Positions 1-9,240 of a stretch of DNA of 64,000 nt are shown here, piece after piece; position 1 is the stretch's first letter; each line of letters starts with the position of its first letter. A model generated the notes under the pieces. That model was not told the origin of the DNA. It worked only from the letters and a program-made list of their open reading frames with translations, and did not search any database. The DNA is from Devosia aquimaris (GTDB taxonomy: Bacteria > Pseudomonadota > Alphaproteobacteria > Rhizobiales > Devosiaceae): assembly GCF_020169335.1 (NCBI RefSeq), contig NZ_JAIEZN010000001.1:1071426-1135425 (forward strand), written 5' to 3'. The position numbers were made by a program, and so were the translations under genes.

Positions 1-74
1 TCAAGCCGCCAAGGGCTGACAAGGCGCTCCAATCCGCGTATGAGAGTGACCAAATCGGGAACAAATTCGGGATC

Positions 75-365
75 ATGGCGCATCAAATGAGTGCCGGTGA
101 AGACATTTCCATGCGCCGCAAGAAGCTGCGCTACCGCGCCTGGCATCGGGGAACCCGCGAGATGGACCTCGTGCTCGGCCCCTATGCCGATGCCCATACC
201 GAGGCCATGGATGCCGCCCAGCTCGACAGGCTCGAGGCGCTGATGAGCGAGGAAGATCCGCCGCTGCTCAAATGGGTCATGGGGCAGGAGACGCCGCCCG
301 ACCATATCGACCGCGAGTTCCTCGACCTCGTCATCGCTGACCACCACGCCCGGCTGGCCAAATGA
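75..365 (+). CDS. sdhE: Succinate dehydrogenase assembly factor 2 (SdhE/SDH5 family)
   Basis: Small soluble factor that promotes covalent FAD attachment to the flavoprotein subunits of succinate dehydrogenase and related enzymes. The 96-residue product carries the family signature RAWHRGTREMD (about residues 22-32), which includes the conserved RGxxE motif, followed by an acidic helical part (LEALMSEEDPPLLKWVMG). The length matches the family. Starts at 75 or 87 are both possible; start 111 would remove the N-terminal extension that homologues usually have. Its stop overlaps the mfd start by 4 bases (ATGA), an order common in Hyphomicrobiales. Bases 1-74 upstream show no gene that can be supported. 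Confidence 0.9.
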   Translation: MAHQMSAGEDISMRRKKLRYRAWHRGTREMDLVLGPYADAHTEAMDAAQLDRLEALMSEEDPPLLKWVMGQETPPDHIDREFLDLVIADHHARLAK

Positions 366-3300
366 ACGACGCTACGCCCCTGCGCCCGGCGCGCACCATT
401 GCCAATGTCCCCGATGGCATGCAGCCCATGGTGCTGGCCAGGCTGATCGAGCAACGTATCAACGCTGCCCCCGAGGATGCGGCCAGCCTGGTCTTTGTCG
501 CCCGTGATGGTCGTCGGCTGCAGCGCATGGCCGAAGTGCTCGGCGCCATGCTGCCTGGCCATACAATCCTCACTCTGCCGGCCTGGGACTGTCTGCCCTA
601 TGACCGTGTCTCGCCCAACAATGTGACCATTGCCGCGCGCATGAACACACTGGCGGCGCTCACCAGCGGCGCCAAGGGTGCCGTGGTGCTCACCGCCGTC
701 AACGCACTGATCCAGAAGGTGCCGCCGCGCGATGTTGTGGAGCAGATGTCGTTCTCGGCCATCTCCGGCCGCATGGTGGATAGCGAAAAGCTGATCGCCT
801 GGGCGGCCAATAATGGCTATCTGCGCGTGCCGACGGTGCGCGAAAGCGGCGAGTTTGCCGTCCGCGGTGGCCTCGTCGACCTTTTCCCCGCCAGCGCCGA
901 ATCGCCGCTGCGCTTTGACTTCTTTGGCAGCACGCTGGAATCGATCCGCACTTTCGATCCCGACAGCCAGCGCACCACCGGCACGCTCAAGCGTATCGAC
1001 CTGACGCCAATGAGCGAAGTGGTGCTCACCGAAACCACCATTCGCCGCTTCCGCCAGAACTATACCGCGGCCTTTGGGGGCAACACGGTCGACGACACGC
1101 TCTATGCCTCGGTCAGCGGTGGCTCGCGCTATTCGGGTACCGAGCATTGGCTGCCGTTCTTCTACGAGCATCTCGACACCCTGGCCGACTATGTAGGTGA
1201 CGCCCCGTTTGTTTTCGACGAGCAGGCCATCGAGGCCTATGCCGACCGCGCTACCCAGGTCCGTGACTATTACGAGGCCCGCGAAGCAGCGCGACTGACG
1301 CCGACAGTGGCGGGCACCGGCGCGCCCTATAAGCCAATCAAGCCCGAACTGCTTTATGCCGTCGACCAGCACCCCTACGCGTTGGCTGGCGCCTCGGTGG
1401 TCCAGCTCAGCCAGTTCATGGCGCCCGGCACCAAGGCCGCCGACGATGCTGGTGGACACATCGCCCCCAGCTTTGCCGCCGAACGCCAGGCCACCGACAC
1501 CAATCTCTTCCAGTCCGTCGTTGATCGCCTCCTGGCCGAGCGCCAGAAGGGCCGCCGCGCCGTCGTGGCTTGCTGGAGCACCGGCACGCGCGACCGCATG
1601 GTCCAGGTCCTCAAGGACCACGGCCTGACCAATCCGCGCCTGGCGGAAAACTGGCGCGATGCCGAAACCACCAGTGCGGCCACCACCTCGCTGGTCGTTT
1701 TGCCGCTGGAATCGGGCTTCGAGACCAAGGACCTGCTGGTCCTCTCCGAGCAGGATATTCTGGGTGAACGCATCCTCCGCCCGCAGCGCAAGAAGAAGGC
1801 CAGCGACGCGCTGACCGAGGCCGCGAGCCTGGCCGCCGGCGATCTGGTGGTGCATGTCGACCACGGCATCGGCCGATTCATCGGCCTCAAGGTCATCGAG
1901 GCCGGCGGTGCGCCGCATGAATGCGTCGAGCTCGAATATGGCGGCGACACCAAGCTCTACCTGCCGGTCGAAAACATCGAACTGCTCACGCGCTATGGCG
2001 CCGACGAGGGCAATGTCACGCTCGACAAGCTGGGCGGCGTCGCCTGGCAGGCCAAGAAGGGCAAGCTCAAGCAGCGCATCCGCGAGATGGCCGAGCAGCT
2101 CATCAAGATCGCTGCCGCGCGCTTGCTCACTAAGGCCGATGTCATCGAGATCAGCCCCGGCGCCTATGACGAATTCGCTGCCCGTTTCCCCTATGAGGAA
2201 ACCGAGGACCAGCTCGCTGCCATTTCGGCGGTGTTCGACGATGTCACCTCCGGCCGCGTCATGGATCGCCTGGTGTGCGGCGACGTCGGCTTCGGCAAGA
2301 CCGAAGTGGCGCTGCGCGCCGCCTTTGCCGTGGCGCTCAGCGGCAAGCAGGTTGCAGTCGTCGTGCCGACGACGCTGTTGTCACGGCAGCATTTCAAGAC
2401 CTTCAGCGAGCGCTTTGCCGGCCTGCCGGTGCGCGTGCGCCAGGCCTCGCGCATGGTCGGCGCCGCCGAGCTCAAGGCCACCAAGGAAGGTCTGGCCGAT
2501 GGTCAGGTCGACATCGTGGTGGGCACACATGCCCTCTTAAGCAAGACCATCAAGTTCCGCGACCTGGGCCTGCTGATCATCGACGAGGAGCAGCACTTCG
2601 GCGTCGGCCACAAGGAGCGTCTCAAGGAGCTCAAGGCCAATGTGCATGTGCTGACCCTGACAGCCACGCCCATTCCGCGCACACTGCAGCTGGCGCTCAC
2701 CGGCGTGCGCGACCTCAGCCTGCTGGCGACCCCGCCGGTCGATCGTCTCGCCATCCGCACCTTCATCTCGCCCTTTGACGCGCTCTCGGTGCGCGAGGCG
2801 CTGCTGCGCGAGAAATATCGCGGTGGCCAGAGCTTTTATGTCGTGCCGCGCATCAAGGACCAGGTCGAGATCGCCGAATTCCTCAAGGAGCACGTGCCGG
2901 AAGTCTCCTACGTCGTGGCCAATGGTCAGATGGCGCCGGGCGAGCTCGACGACATCATGAATGCCTTTTACGACAACAAGTTCGACGTGCTGGTGGCCAC
3001 CACCATCGTCGAATCGGGCCTCGATATCCCCAATGCCAATACGCTGATCGTGCATCGCGCCGACCATTTCGGCCTGGCGCAGCTCTACCAGATCCGCGGC
3101 CGCATTGGCCGGGCCAAGGCGCGCGCCTATGCGCTGTTCACCGTGCCGCCCGATCGCAAACTCACCGACACCGCCGAGCGGCGCCTCGGCGTGCTGCAAT
3201 CGCTGGAAAGCCTGGGCGCCGGCTTCCAGCTGGCCAGCCATGACCTCGACATTCGCGGGGCAGGGAACCTGCTGGGCGACGAACAGTCCGGCCATATCCG

Positions 3301-3847
3301 CGAAGTCGGCTACGAGCTCTATCAGGCCATGCTGGAAGAGGCAGTGGCCAACCTCAAGAACGGCGATGCCGACTATGAGGACAAGAACGAGTGGAGCCCG
3401 CAGATCTCGCTGGGCATGCCGGTGATGATTCCCGAGCACTATATTCCCGACCTGCAGCTCCGCATGCAGCTCTATCGGCGCCTGGGTGATCTCACCGATA
3501 TCCGCGATATCGACGCCGCCGGCGCCGAGCTGATCGACCGCTTCGGCCCGCTGCCCGAGGAAGTCGAATCCCTGCTCAAGGTGATTCTGGTCAAGGCGCT
3601 GTGCCGTCAGGCCAATGTGGAAAAGGTGGATGCCGGCCCCAAGGGTGCCGTCATCACTTTGCGCAACAACGAATTTCCCAATCCGGCCGGTCTTGTCCGC
3701 ATGGTGGGTGACCCGGCCAGCCAGGTTCGCATCAAGCCGGATCAAAAACTGGTGTTCGCGCGAAACTGGCCCACGCCGACAGATCGCCTCAAGGGCGCGG
3801 CTGCCATATTGTCGCGGATGGCCAAGCTGGCGGAAAATCCGTCATGA
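362..3847 (+). CDS. mfd: Transcription-repair coupling factor Mfd
   Basis: Full-length 1161-residue Mfd, the ATP-dependent translocase that removes RNA polymerase stalled at DNA lesions and recruits UvrA for nucleotide excision repair. Visible parts in order: a UvrB-like N-terminal module; the CarD-like RNA-polymerase-interaction domain with the HVDHGIGRF motif near residue 500; the RecG-like translocase with Walker A GDVGFGKTE near residue 640 and DEEQ Walker B near 741; helicase motifs TLTATPIPRT and RIGRAKARAYALF; and the C-terminal TRCF domain. It overlaps sdhE by 4 bases, so translation is probably coupled. No disruption is seen. Confidence 0.98.
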   Translation: MNDATPLRPARTIANVPDGMQPMVLARLIEQRINAAPEDAASLVFVARDGRRLQRMAEVLGAMLPGHTILTLPAWDCLPYDRVSPNNVTIAARMNTLAALTSGAKGAVVLTAVNALIQKVPPRDVVEQMSFSAISGRMVDSEKLIAWAANNGYLRVPTVRESGEFAVRGGLVDLFPASAESPLRFDFFGSTLESIRTFDPDSQRTTGTLKRIDLTPMSEVVLTETTIRRFRQNYTAAFGGNTVDDTLYASVSGGSRYSGTEHWLPFFYEHLDTLADYVGDAPFVFDEQAIEAYADRATQVRDYYEAREAARLTPTVAGTGAPYKPIKPELLYAVDQHPYALAGASVVQLSQFMAPGTKAADDAGGHIAPSFAAERQATDTNLFQSVVDRLLAERQKGRRAVVACWSTGTRDRMVQVLKDHGLTNPRLAENWRDAETTSAATTSLVVLPLESGFETKDLLVLSEQDILGERILRPQRKKKASDALTEAASLAAGDLVVHVDHGIGRFIGLKVIEAGGAPHECVELEYGGDTKLYLPVENIELLTRYGADEGNVTLDKLGGVAWQAKKGKLKQRIREMAEQLIKIAAARLLTKADVIEISPGAYDEFAARFPYEETEDQLAAISAVFDDVTSGRVMDRLVCGDVGFGKTEVALRAAFAVALSGKQVAVVVPTTLLSRQHFKTFSERFAGLPVRVRQASRMVGAAELKATKEGLADGQVDIVVGTHALLSKTIKFRDLGLLIIDEEQHFGVGHKERLKELKANVHVLTLTATPIPRTLQLALTGVRDLSLLATPPVDRLAIRTFISPFDALSVREALLREKYRGGQSFYVVPRIKDQVEIAEFLKEHVPEVSYVVANGQMAPGELDDIMNAFYDNKFDVLVATTIVESGLDIPNANTLIVHRADHFGLAQLYQIRGRIGRAKARAYALFTVPPDRKLTDTAERRLGVLQSLESLGAGFQLASHDLDIRGAGNLLGDEQSGHIREVGYELYQAMLEEAVANLKNGDADYEDKNEWSPQISLGMPVMIPEHYIPDLQLRMQLYRRLGDLTDIRDIDAAGAELIDRFGPLPEEVESLLKVILVKALCRQANVEKVDAGPKGAVITLRNNEFPNPAGLVRMVGDPASQVRIKPDQKLVFARNWPTPTDRLKGAAAILSRMAKLAENPS

Positions 3848-3991
3848 GCCGCGCCGATAAACCCTGTCTTGCCATAATGCTTTGGCAAGGGGTGTTGGTC
3901 ATGGTATTGCCCGATTTCAGCACTTGAAGGGCAGTTCAGTTATCGAGGTGGCGTCTGTCACCGGGACCGCCAAGGAAGCCAAGGAAATTCT

Positions 3992-4732
3992 ATGAACATC
4001 AGGAAACCCCTCGTCGCCGGATTTGCGGTGGCCGCGCTCATGCTGTCCCCGCTGTCTGTCTTTGCCCAGGATGCCGCTCCGGCTGCGCCGGCCGCCGAGA
4101 CTGCGCCTGCGGCCGACGCCGCCGCAGCGCCGGCAGCTGATGCTGCCCCTGGCGCCGGTTCGCCCTCGACCAACTGGCTCAAGGTCTGTGACCCGTTGCC
4201 CGATGGCCAGAAGGCCTGCATCATGCGCCAGGTGATCCTGGCCAATGGCCAGTTCCTCGGCTCGTTCCTGCTGCGCGACGATCCGGGCCAGGAAAGCCGC
4301 CTGCTGGCTGTTGCGGCCGTGCCGCTTGGCGTGCTGCTGCCGTTTGGCCTGACCTGGCAGATCGATGGCGCCAAGCCGATCCGGGTGCCCTATATGCTGT
4401 GCGACCCCACCTCCTGCGCGACGCAGCTGGTGATCAACGAGCAGTATGTGAACTCGCTCAAGAAGGGCAGCACGCTCAAGCTCACCGCCAAGAATCGCCA
4501 GAATCAGGACCTGACCATCGAGATCAGCCTGGCCGGCTTCACCGCGACCTATGATGGTGACGCCGCCCTGACCTTCGACCAGTTCCGCCAGGAAACCTCG
4601 GGCGAGAATGCGCTGGAACAGGTTCTGCAGGATCGCGCCGAACAGCTGCGCCAGCAGCTTGAAACGCCGCCGGCCGACGGTGCTGCTGCTCCCGCGGCAG
4701 GCACGGACGCTCCCGCGCCGGCCGCCCAGTAA
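3992..4732 (+). CDS. Invasion-associated locus B (IalB) family periplasmic protein
   Basis: 246-residue exported protein. An N-terminal signal peptide (hydrophobic stretch to LSVFAQ, about residues 8-25) is followed by an Ala/Pro-rich low-complexity linker and then an IalB-type domain (NWLKVCDPLPDGQKACIMRQ, about 60-80, and LCDPTSCATQL near 132-142) with four cysteines that probably form disulfides. The C-terminus is Gln/Ala/Pro-rich. The family is named after a Bartonella invasion locus but is widespread in free-living Hyphomicrobiales, so virulence should not be inferred; its biochemical role is unknown. It appears monocistronic and is followed by a strong hairpin terminator. Confidence 0.85.
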   Translation: MNIRKPLVAGFAVAALMLSPLSVFAQDAAPAAPAAETAPAADAAAAPAADAAPGAGSPSTNWLKVCDPLPDGQKACIMRQVILANGQFLGSFLLRDDPGQESRLLAVAAVPLGVLLPFGLTWQIDGAKPIRVPYMLCDPTSCATQLVINEQYVNSLKKGSTLKLTAKNRQNQDLTIEISLAGFTATYDGDAALTFDQFRQETSGENALEQVLQDRAEQLRQQLETPPADGAAAPAAGTDAPAPAAQ

Positions 4733-4761
4733 GCCAGGTTTGGCAATCACACGAGATTTTG

Positions 4762-4789
4762 AATGGGGCGCGGGAAACCGCGCCCCATT
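4762..4789 (+). terminator. Rho-independent terminator after the IalB-like gene
   Basis: Perfect 12-bp stem AATGGGGCGCGG / CCGCGCCCCATT closed by a GAAA tetraloop (4774-4777), followed by TTGCTTTGTCTT. It lies 29 bases after the IalB-like stop and just before the 3' end of the convergent monooxygenase gene, so it may serve both directions. Confidence 0.85.
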
Positions 4790-4804
4790 TGCTTTGTCTT
4801 GATG

Positions 4805-5965
4805 TCAGCGGAGACCCATGCCGAGGGCAAAGGCCTGCTTGCGCAGGAACGGGGTCAGTTTGAGTGCCCAAAGCCCGCCGGCCCGCAGCGCCTGGGCCGG
4901 AATCATGTCGGCCAGCAGCGAGCGGAACAGCGTGTCGACCATGCCGCCAGTCCGCGCAAGATCGGCGGCACGCCGCCGCGCATAGTCAGTGCTGATCGCT
5001 ACGGCCCAGTCGGCTCGGCTGCGGTCGACCGAACCAATTGCGCGCGCGATGTCGGCAACATCGCGCAATCCAAGGTTCAGCCCTTGGGCGCCGATGGGCG
5101 GGAAAGCGTGGCAGGATTCGCCGGCGAGGACGATGCCGTCAGCTCCGGCACGGTCCACGCTCAGGACGCCGAGCGGGAACACGACTGTGGGGCTGACCAG
5201 GGCAATGGATCCGAACAGGCGCTGCGACTTTTCCGCGAAACGGGCAAGCAGCGCGTCGGAGCCCTCTGCCTGGGCATCCGCCAGCACTTTCGCGTCATCG
5301 ATCCAGACCAGATTGGCGCGATTGCCGCCAGCAGGCACCAGGGTGAACGGTCCCTTTGGGTAGTGGAACTCGATAGAGGTGCTGCCGATGGAACGGCCAA
5401 GGTCGAGGTCGCAGACCAGTGCGGACTGCTCGAACTGGCGTTCTGTCGCGCGCAATCCGGCCGCGGAGCGGACCATCGACTTCTTGCCGTCGGCGCCAAC
5501 CACGAGCGGCGCCCGCAGGCTCACACCGTCGCTCTGGCGCACCACCCAGTCGTTGCCGTCGCGCGTCACAGCGCTGGCGCCCACCGGCCTGACGGTCAGA
5601 TTGGGCAGCGCTGCTGCACTGGCATGGAAACTCTCCAGCAACGGGCCGTTGGCAAAATTCCAACCGAATGCCGGGATACCGGCATCCCGGGAATCAAACA
5701 GCGTTTCGGGCGCCCGGATCAGCCTCGGCGTGGAGTCGATGATGCGAATCTGGCTCAGCGCATGGCCCAGGGCTTCTGGCGCGTCGATCAGGCCCGCTGA
5801 CAGCAAGTAGTTCACGCTGGGCATCATCAGCGCCGAGGTGCGCCGGTCCGGCGGCGCGGTTGGCGCCAGATGCACGGTTTCGAGGCCAGTGCGGGCCACG
5901 GCAACGGCAGCCGCGACGCCGGCGAGGCCACCACCCACAACGATGGCTTGGACGGGGGCGCTCAT
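4805..5965 (-). CDS. FAD-dependent monooxygenase, UbiH/UbiF/COQ6 family
   Basis: 386-residue flavoprotein hydroxylase related to the enzymes that hydroxylate the ubiquinone ring. It has the N-terminal Rossmann motif VVGGGLAGVAAA (about 9-20), the central VVGADGKKSMVR motif (about 155) and the FAD ribityl-binding region PPIGAQGLNLGLRD (about 290-304). One oddity is GESCH where the family normally has GDAAH, an Asp-to-Glu change in the GD motif. Its start overlaps the stop of the upstream YeeE/YedE gene by 4 bases, so it is probably translated in that operon. An aromatic hydroxylase of unknown substrate is an alternative to a ubiquinone role. Confidence 0.82.
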   Translation of the reverse strand: MSAPVQAIVVGGGLAGVAAAVAVARTGLETVHLAPTAPPDRRTSALMMPSVNYLLSAGLIDAPEALGHALSQIRIIDSTPRLIRAPETLFDSRDAGIPAFGWNFANGPLLESFHASAAALPNLTVRPVGASAVTRDGNDWVVRQSDGVSLRAPLVVGADGKKSMVRSAAGLRATERQFEQSALVCDLDLGRSIGSTSIEFHYPKGPFTLVPAGGNRANLVWIDDAKVLADAQAEGSDALLARFAEKSQRLFGSIALVSPTVVFPLGVLSVDRAGADGIVLAGESCHAFPPIGAQGLNLGLRDVADIARAIGSVDRSRADWAVAISTDYARRRAADLARTGGMVDTLFRSLLADMIPAQALRAGGLWALKLTPFLRKQAFALGMGLR

Positions 5966-6432
5966 CGGGCATCCGCCAGTCGACGCGCATGCCCGCTGGG
6001 AATGAGCATGCTGCCCGAATAGGAGCCGATCAGCATGGTGATGATAAAAATGGCGAGGTTTTCTGGCCCGAACGCCATCAGCGCGATGGCCGGTCCGGGG
6101 CAGATGCCGGCCATGCCCCAGCCCATGCCAAATAGGACTGCCCCGCCGATCAGCCGCATGTCGACCTTGTCGTATTCCGGCTGATGGAACACGCTGTCAA
6201 ACAAGGGCGCCTGCCGGCGCTTGCTCCATTGCACGGCAAGGAACATGACAAGGATGGCTGGCACGATGACAAAGGCCAGGCTCGGATCCCACCCGCCGGA
6301 CGGAATGGCGGACACGTCGAGAAAGCGGAGCACCTTTTGGGCATCGACCATTTGAGACACATAAAGCCCGGCGCCGAACAAGGCACCGCTGGCTGCCGCC
6401 GTCGCGATATAGGGGGCCCTCAGATGCGGCAT
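5962..6432 (-). CDS. YeeE/YedE family membrane protein (second of a pair)
   Basis: About 156 residues with four predicted membrane helices. The motif GMGWGMAGICPGPAI (about 105-120) is typical of the second member of small paired YeeE/YedE (PmpB-like) proteins, which are thought to move sulfur compounds such as thiosulfate or sulfite. The start at 6432 is chosen because the ATG shares one base with the stop of the upstream partner (TGATG); a longer frame extends upstream but runs through that partner. The downstream monooxygenase overlaps by 4 bases. Confidence 0.82.
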   Translation of the reverse strand: MPHLRAPYIATAAASGALFGAGLYVSQMVDAQKVLRFLDVSAIPSGGWDPSLAFVIVPAILVMFLAVQWSKRRQAPLFDSVFHQPEYDKVDMRLIGGAVLFGMGWGMAGICPGPAIALMAFGPENLAIFIITMLIGSYSGSMLIPSGHARRLADAR

Positions 6433-6884
6433 CACACCACTCCCGTAACAAACACTGTGAGCATAGCGACCCCGAAGAAGACGCCTACGGCCACAAATGA
6501 CCGGCGCGACAGCCGGGCAATGCCGCACACGCCGTGCCCAGAGGTGCAGCCGTTGCCGATCTTGGTGCCCAGACCGGTCAGCAGCCCAGCGACGGCCAGC
6601 CAGGCTGGTGTGGGGATGGACCACGCGGCAGGTGCTTCAACCAGGCTCGCCGGCACATCACCGCCCATGCCAATGGCCGGGAAGAGCCGCGCGGTCCCAA
6701 AGGCGGCGCCGACCAGCGCCAGCAGGAACACCACGCGCCAGACGACTGTCTGCGCCGGCGGCAGTAGCTGACCGAAGATGCCAGATATGCCGGCGATTCG
6801 GCCATTGCCCAGCCAGAGCACGGCCGCAGCCAGACCAATCAAACTCCCGCCGATCGCGGCCGGGAGCGGAGAAAACGATTCCAT
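6432..6884 (-). CDS. YeeE/YedE family membrane protein (first of a pair)
   Basis: 150-residue integral membrane protein with about four helices. The signature GNGCTSGHGVCGIARLS (about 111-127) carries the two cysteines typical of YeeE/PmpA-like sulfur-compound transporters; in characterised YeeE the cysteines act in thiosulfate passage. It is the first gene of a minus-strand operon with its PmpB-like partner and a UbiH-like monooxygenase. No BigR-type regulator or sulfur dioxygenase, common companions of such pairs, is present nearby. The 185 bases between it and the divergent TerC gene show no recognisable riboswitch. Confidence 0.82.
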   Translation of the reverse strand: MESFSPLPAAIGGSLIGLAAAVLWLGNGRIAGISGIFGQLLPPAQTVVWRVVFLLALVGAAFGTARLFPAIGMGGDVPASLVEAPAAWSIPTPAWLAVAGLLTGLGTKIGNGCTSGHGVCGIARLSRRSFVAVGVFFGVAMLTVFVTGVV

Positions 6885-7069
6885 TGCAGACTCTTCGGTT
6901 CGTGGCCTGCAACGGTTGTATCACTGCGCCCAAGCGCTAAGCCAGTCGATCAACTGTTCAAATCTGCTGCGCAACGCCGCAGTTTGGAGAAAACTCTTGG
7001 CCGCTATCTGGCTCAGCGGCAAAGGGCAGACTACAACTTGCGGCGCGTTACCGCGTGGAGGAGTTCGCG

Positions 7070-8026
7070 ATGCTTGAGATGTTGGCTGATCCGAATGTTT
7101 GGATCGCTTTTGGCACCCTGACGGTCATGGAGATCGTGCTCGGGATCGACAATATCGTGTTCATTTCCGTGCTGGTATCGCGTCTGCCCCGAGAGCAGGC
7201 CGAGTTTGCCCGCAAGCTCGGTATTGGCCTGGCCCTGGTGTTCCGCATTGTGCTGCTGTTCCTGATCAGCTGGATTGTCCAGCTCAAGGACCCGGTCTTT
7301 GCCGCCTTTGGCCATGATTTCTCCTGGAAGGACATCATCCTGATCGCCGGTGGCGGTTTCCTGATCTACAAGGCAACGCACGAAATGCATGCCGCCATCG
7401 AGGATCATCACGAGGTGAGCGCCGCCAACGTGACCGGCGCAACGCTGCAGGCGATCCTGGTGCAGATCGTGATCATCGACATGGTGTTCTCCATCGATTC
7501 CATCATTACCGCAGTGGGCATGGTGCCTGCCGATCAGGTGCTGGTCATGGTCGCTGCCGTGCTGGTGGCTGTTGGCGTCATGTTCGTTGCCTCTGGCCCT
7601 ATCGCCGGCTTTGTTGCACGCCATCCCACCACCAAGATGCTGGCTCTCGCCTTCCTGCTGTTGATCGGTGTGACCCTGGTGGCCGATGGCACCGGATTCC
7701 ACATCGAAAAGGGCTACATCTACGCTGCCATGGCCTTCTCGGTGCTGGTCGAGGCCATCAACATCTTTGCAAAGCAGCGCAAGCAGCGCCTGTCGGGCGT
7801 CCATTCCGGCGGGACGGACTTCACGCCGTTCACCGGCGATACGGGCTCCGTATCGTCAGACAAGGCTATTGCGGCGCTCAACCGGAGCGGCCAGCCGAAC
7901 TCCGCCGAGGCTGCAGCACCGCGGCCTGTCGGCACAGCTGCTCGCCCAAGCAACCGTTCGACGCCGGCTGCGCGCGCCCAATCGCGACCCAAGTCGGCGC
8001 CGCGCAAGCCCAAGGCACCAAAGTGA
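7070..8026 (+). CDS. TerC family integral membrane protein
   Basis: About 318 residues. Seven or so hydrophobic helices fill the first 240 residues, with the acidic TerC motifs MEIVLGIDNIVF (about 19-30) and IIDMVFSIDSI (about 138-148). Family members are linked to metal (Mn2+) export or tellurite resistance. The last 80 residues form a Pro/Ala/Arg/Lys-rich basic cytoplasmic tail of unknown role. The ATG at 7070 is preferred over a GTG 15 bases earlier because GGAGGAG lies about 7 bases upstream of it. The stop shares a base with the next start (TGATG). Confidence 0.88.
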   Translation: MLEMLADPNVWIAFGTLTVMEIVLGIDNIVFISVLVSRLPREQAEFARKLGIGLALVFRIVLLFLISWIVQLKDPVFAAFGHDFSWKDIILIAGGGFLIYKATHEMHAAIEDHHEVSAANVTGATLQAILVQIVIIDMVFSIDSIITAVGMVPADQVLVMVAAVLVAVGVMFVASGPIAGFVARHPTTKMLALAFLLLIGVTLVADGTGFHIEKGYIYAAMAFSVLVEAINIFAKQRKQRLSGVHSGGTDFTPFTGDTGSVSSDKAIAALNRSGQPNSAEAAAPRPVGTAARPSNRSTPAARAQSRPKSAPRKPKAPK

Positions 8027-9009
8027 TGAGCCAGCTTGCTCCCTACGCTGTCGTTGTCGCCAATACGGGTGGCCCGGAGGTCCTGCGCGTGGAGGGTATT
8101 GATCCGCCACAGCCCGGCCCAGGGCAGGTTGCGTTGCGCCAGTCGGCGATTGGTCTCAACTTCGTCGATACCTATCAGCGCTCGGGTCTCTATCCCGTGC
8201 CAACGCCCTTTGTGGCCGGCAATGAAGGGGTCGGGGTCGTCACGGCCGTTGGCGACGGGGTTGAACATATCTCGGTGGGGGACAGGGTTGCGTACCAGGG
8301 GCACGTTGGCGCCTACGCGAGCCACCGCGTCGCCGCAGCCGAGCGCATGGTGCCGGTCCCCGATGCGATTGATGACCAGACGGCAGCCGCCATCATGCTC
8401 AAGGGACTGACGGCCTACTATCTGCTGTTCAAGACCTGGCCGCTGGCTGCTGGCGAGACCATTCTCTGGCATGCGGCCGCAGGCGGTACCGGCCTGATCG
8501 CGACACAATGGGCAAAGGCCCTGGGCGCGACAGTGATTGGCACGGTTGGTAGCGAGGACAAGGCCAGGCTGGCGCGGGCACATGGCTGCGACCACGTCAT
8601 CAACTACTCAACCGAAGACTTTGCCGCACGCGTCCGAGAGATCACCAACGGCAGAGGCGTGGACGTCGTCTATGACGGCGTGGGCAAGGCAACATTCGAG
8701 AAGTCGCTCGATTGCTTGCGGCCCCGTGGACTCATGGTCAGCTTCGGCAATGCGTCGGGGGTGGTGACCATTCCTGACATCACCTTGCTGTCACGCAAGG
8801 GCTCGCTTTATGTCACCCGCCCGACCGGCGTGCATTACCTCAATCAGCGCAGCGATCTTCTCGCTGGCGCAAAGCTGCTCTTCGACGCTGTCGCCTCCGG
8901 CGCCATTACAGTCGAGATCAACAAGACATTCCCGTTGACCGAGGCTGCCGATGCCCATCGCGCGCTCGAAAATCGTCAGACCACCGGATCGGTGATCCTC
9001 ATCCCCTGA
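8026..9009 (+). CDS. Quinone oxidoreductase, zinc-independent MDR family (Qor-like)
   Basis: 327-residue NADPH-dependent enone/quinone reductase. The N-terminal GroES-like half has NFVDTYQRSGLYP and the GNEGVGVV motif, and the Rossmann half has AAAGGTGLIATQWAKALGA (about 148-166). The zinc-binding residues of alcohol dehydrogenases are absent, which assigns it to the quinone reductase branch. It begins on the TerC stop (TGATG), so the two are cotranscribed. A role in detoxifying reactive quinones or enones is likely but the substrate cannot be read from the sequence. Confidence 0.88.
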   Translation: MSQLAPYAVVVANTGGPEVLRVEGIDPPQPGPGQVALRQSAIGLNFVDTYQRSGLYPVPTPFVAGNEGVGVVTAVGDGVEHISVGDRVAYQGHVGAYASHRVAAAERMVPVPDAIDDQTAAAIMLKGLTAYYLLFKTWPLAAGETILWHAAAGGTGLIATQWAKALGATVIGTVGSEDKARLARAHGCDHVINYSTEDFAARVREITNGRGVDVVYDGVGKATFEKSLDCLRPRGLMVSFGNASGVVTIPDITLLSRKGSLYVTRPTGVHYLNQRSDLLAGAKLLFDAVASGAITVEINKTFPLTEAADAHRALENRQTTGSVILIP

Positions 9010-9052
9010 GGTCTGGACAGCCAGCCGCTCTGCCGCTAAAGGCTCACCCGTC

Positions 9053-9142
9053 GGGTGGGTGGCAGAGTGGTCGATTGCTCCGGTCTTGAAAACCGGCGGG
9101 CGCGGAAGCGTCCCGGGGGTTCGAATCCCTCCCCACCCGCCA
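9053..9142 (+). tRNA. tRNA-Ser (anticodon UGA)
   Basis: A 90-base tRNA can be folded: acceptor strands GGGTGGG (9053-9059) and CCCACCC with discriminator G and an encoded CCA (9140-9142); anticodon stem CCGGT/ACCGG around loop CTTGAAA, giving anticodon TGA at 9087-9089; a long variable arm (GGGCGCGGAAGCGTCCC) typical of class II serine tRNAs; and T-loop TTCGAAT. It reads UCA codons. It stands alone between the quinone oxidoreductase and the DUF2161 gene. Confidence 0.96.
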
Positions 9143-9240
9143 TACTTGGCCAATAGTCCCTTCAGACCACGGCGCTTCACCCCATCACTTCACAGACTCG
9201 GCTACAATCTGGGTTCACCTTTCCCCGGATGACGTGAGCC

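Noticed and set aside
182..1918. Very long antisense open frame opposite mfd
   Set aside because: It runs through a clear mfd coding region; GC-rich codon use creates long open antisense frames. No domain or ribosome binding site supports it.
2537..3745. Second long antisense frame opposite mfd
   Set aside because: Same cause; the sense frame contains all conserved Mfd helicase motifs.
6885..7069. yybP-ykoY (manganese) riboswitch before the TerC gene
   Set aside because: TerC genes often have this riboswitch, but I could not find its conserved core or paired elements in this leader.
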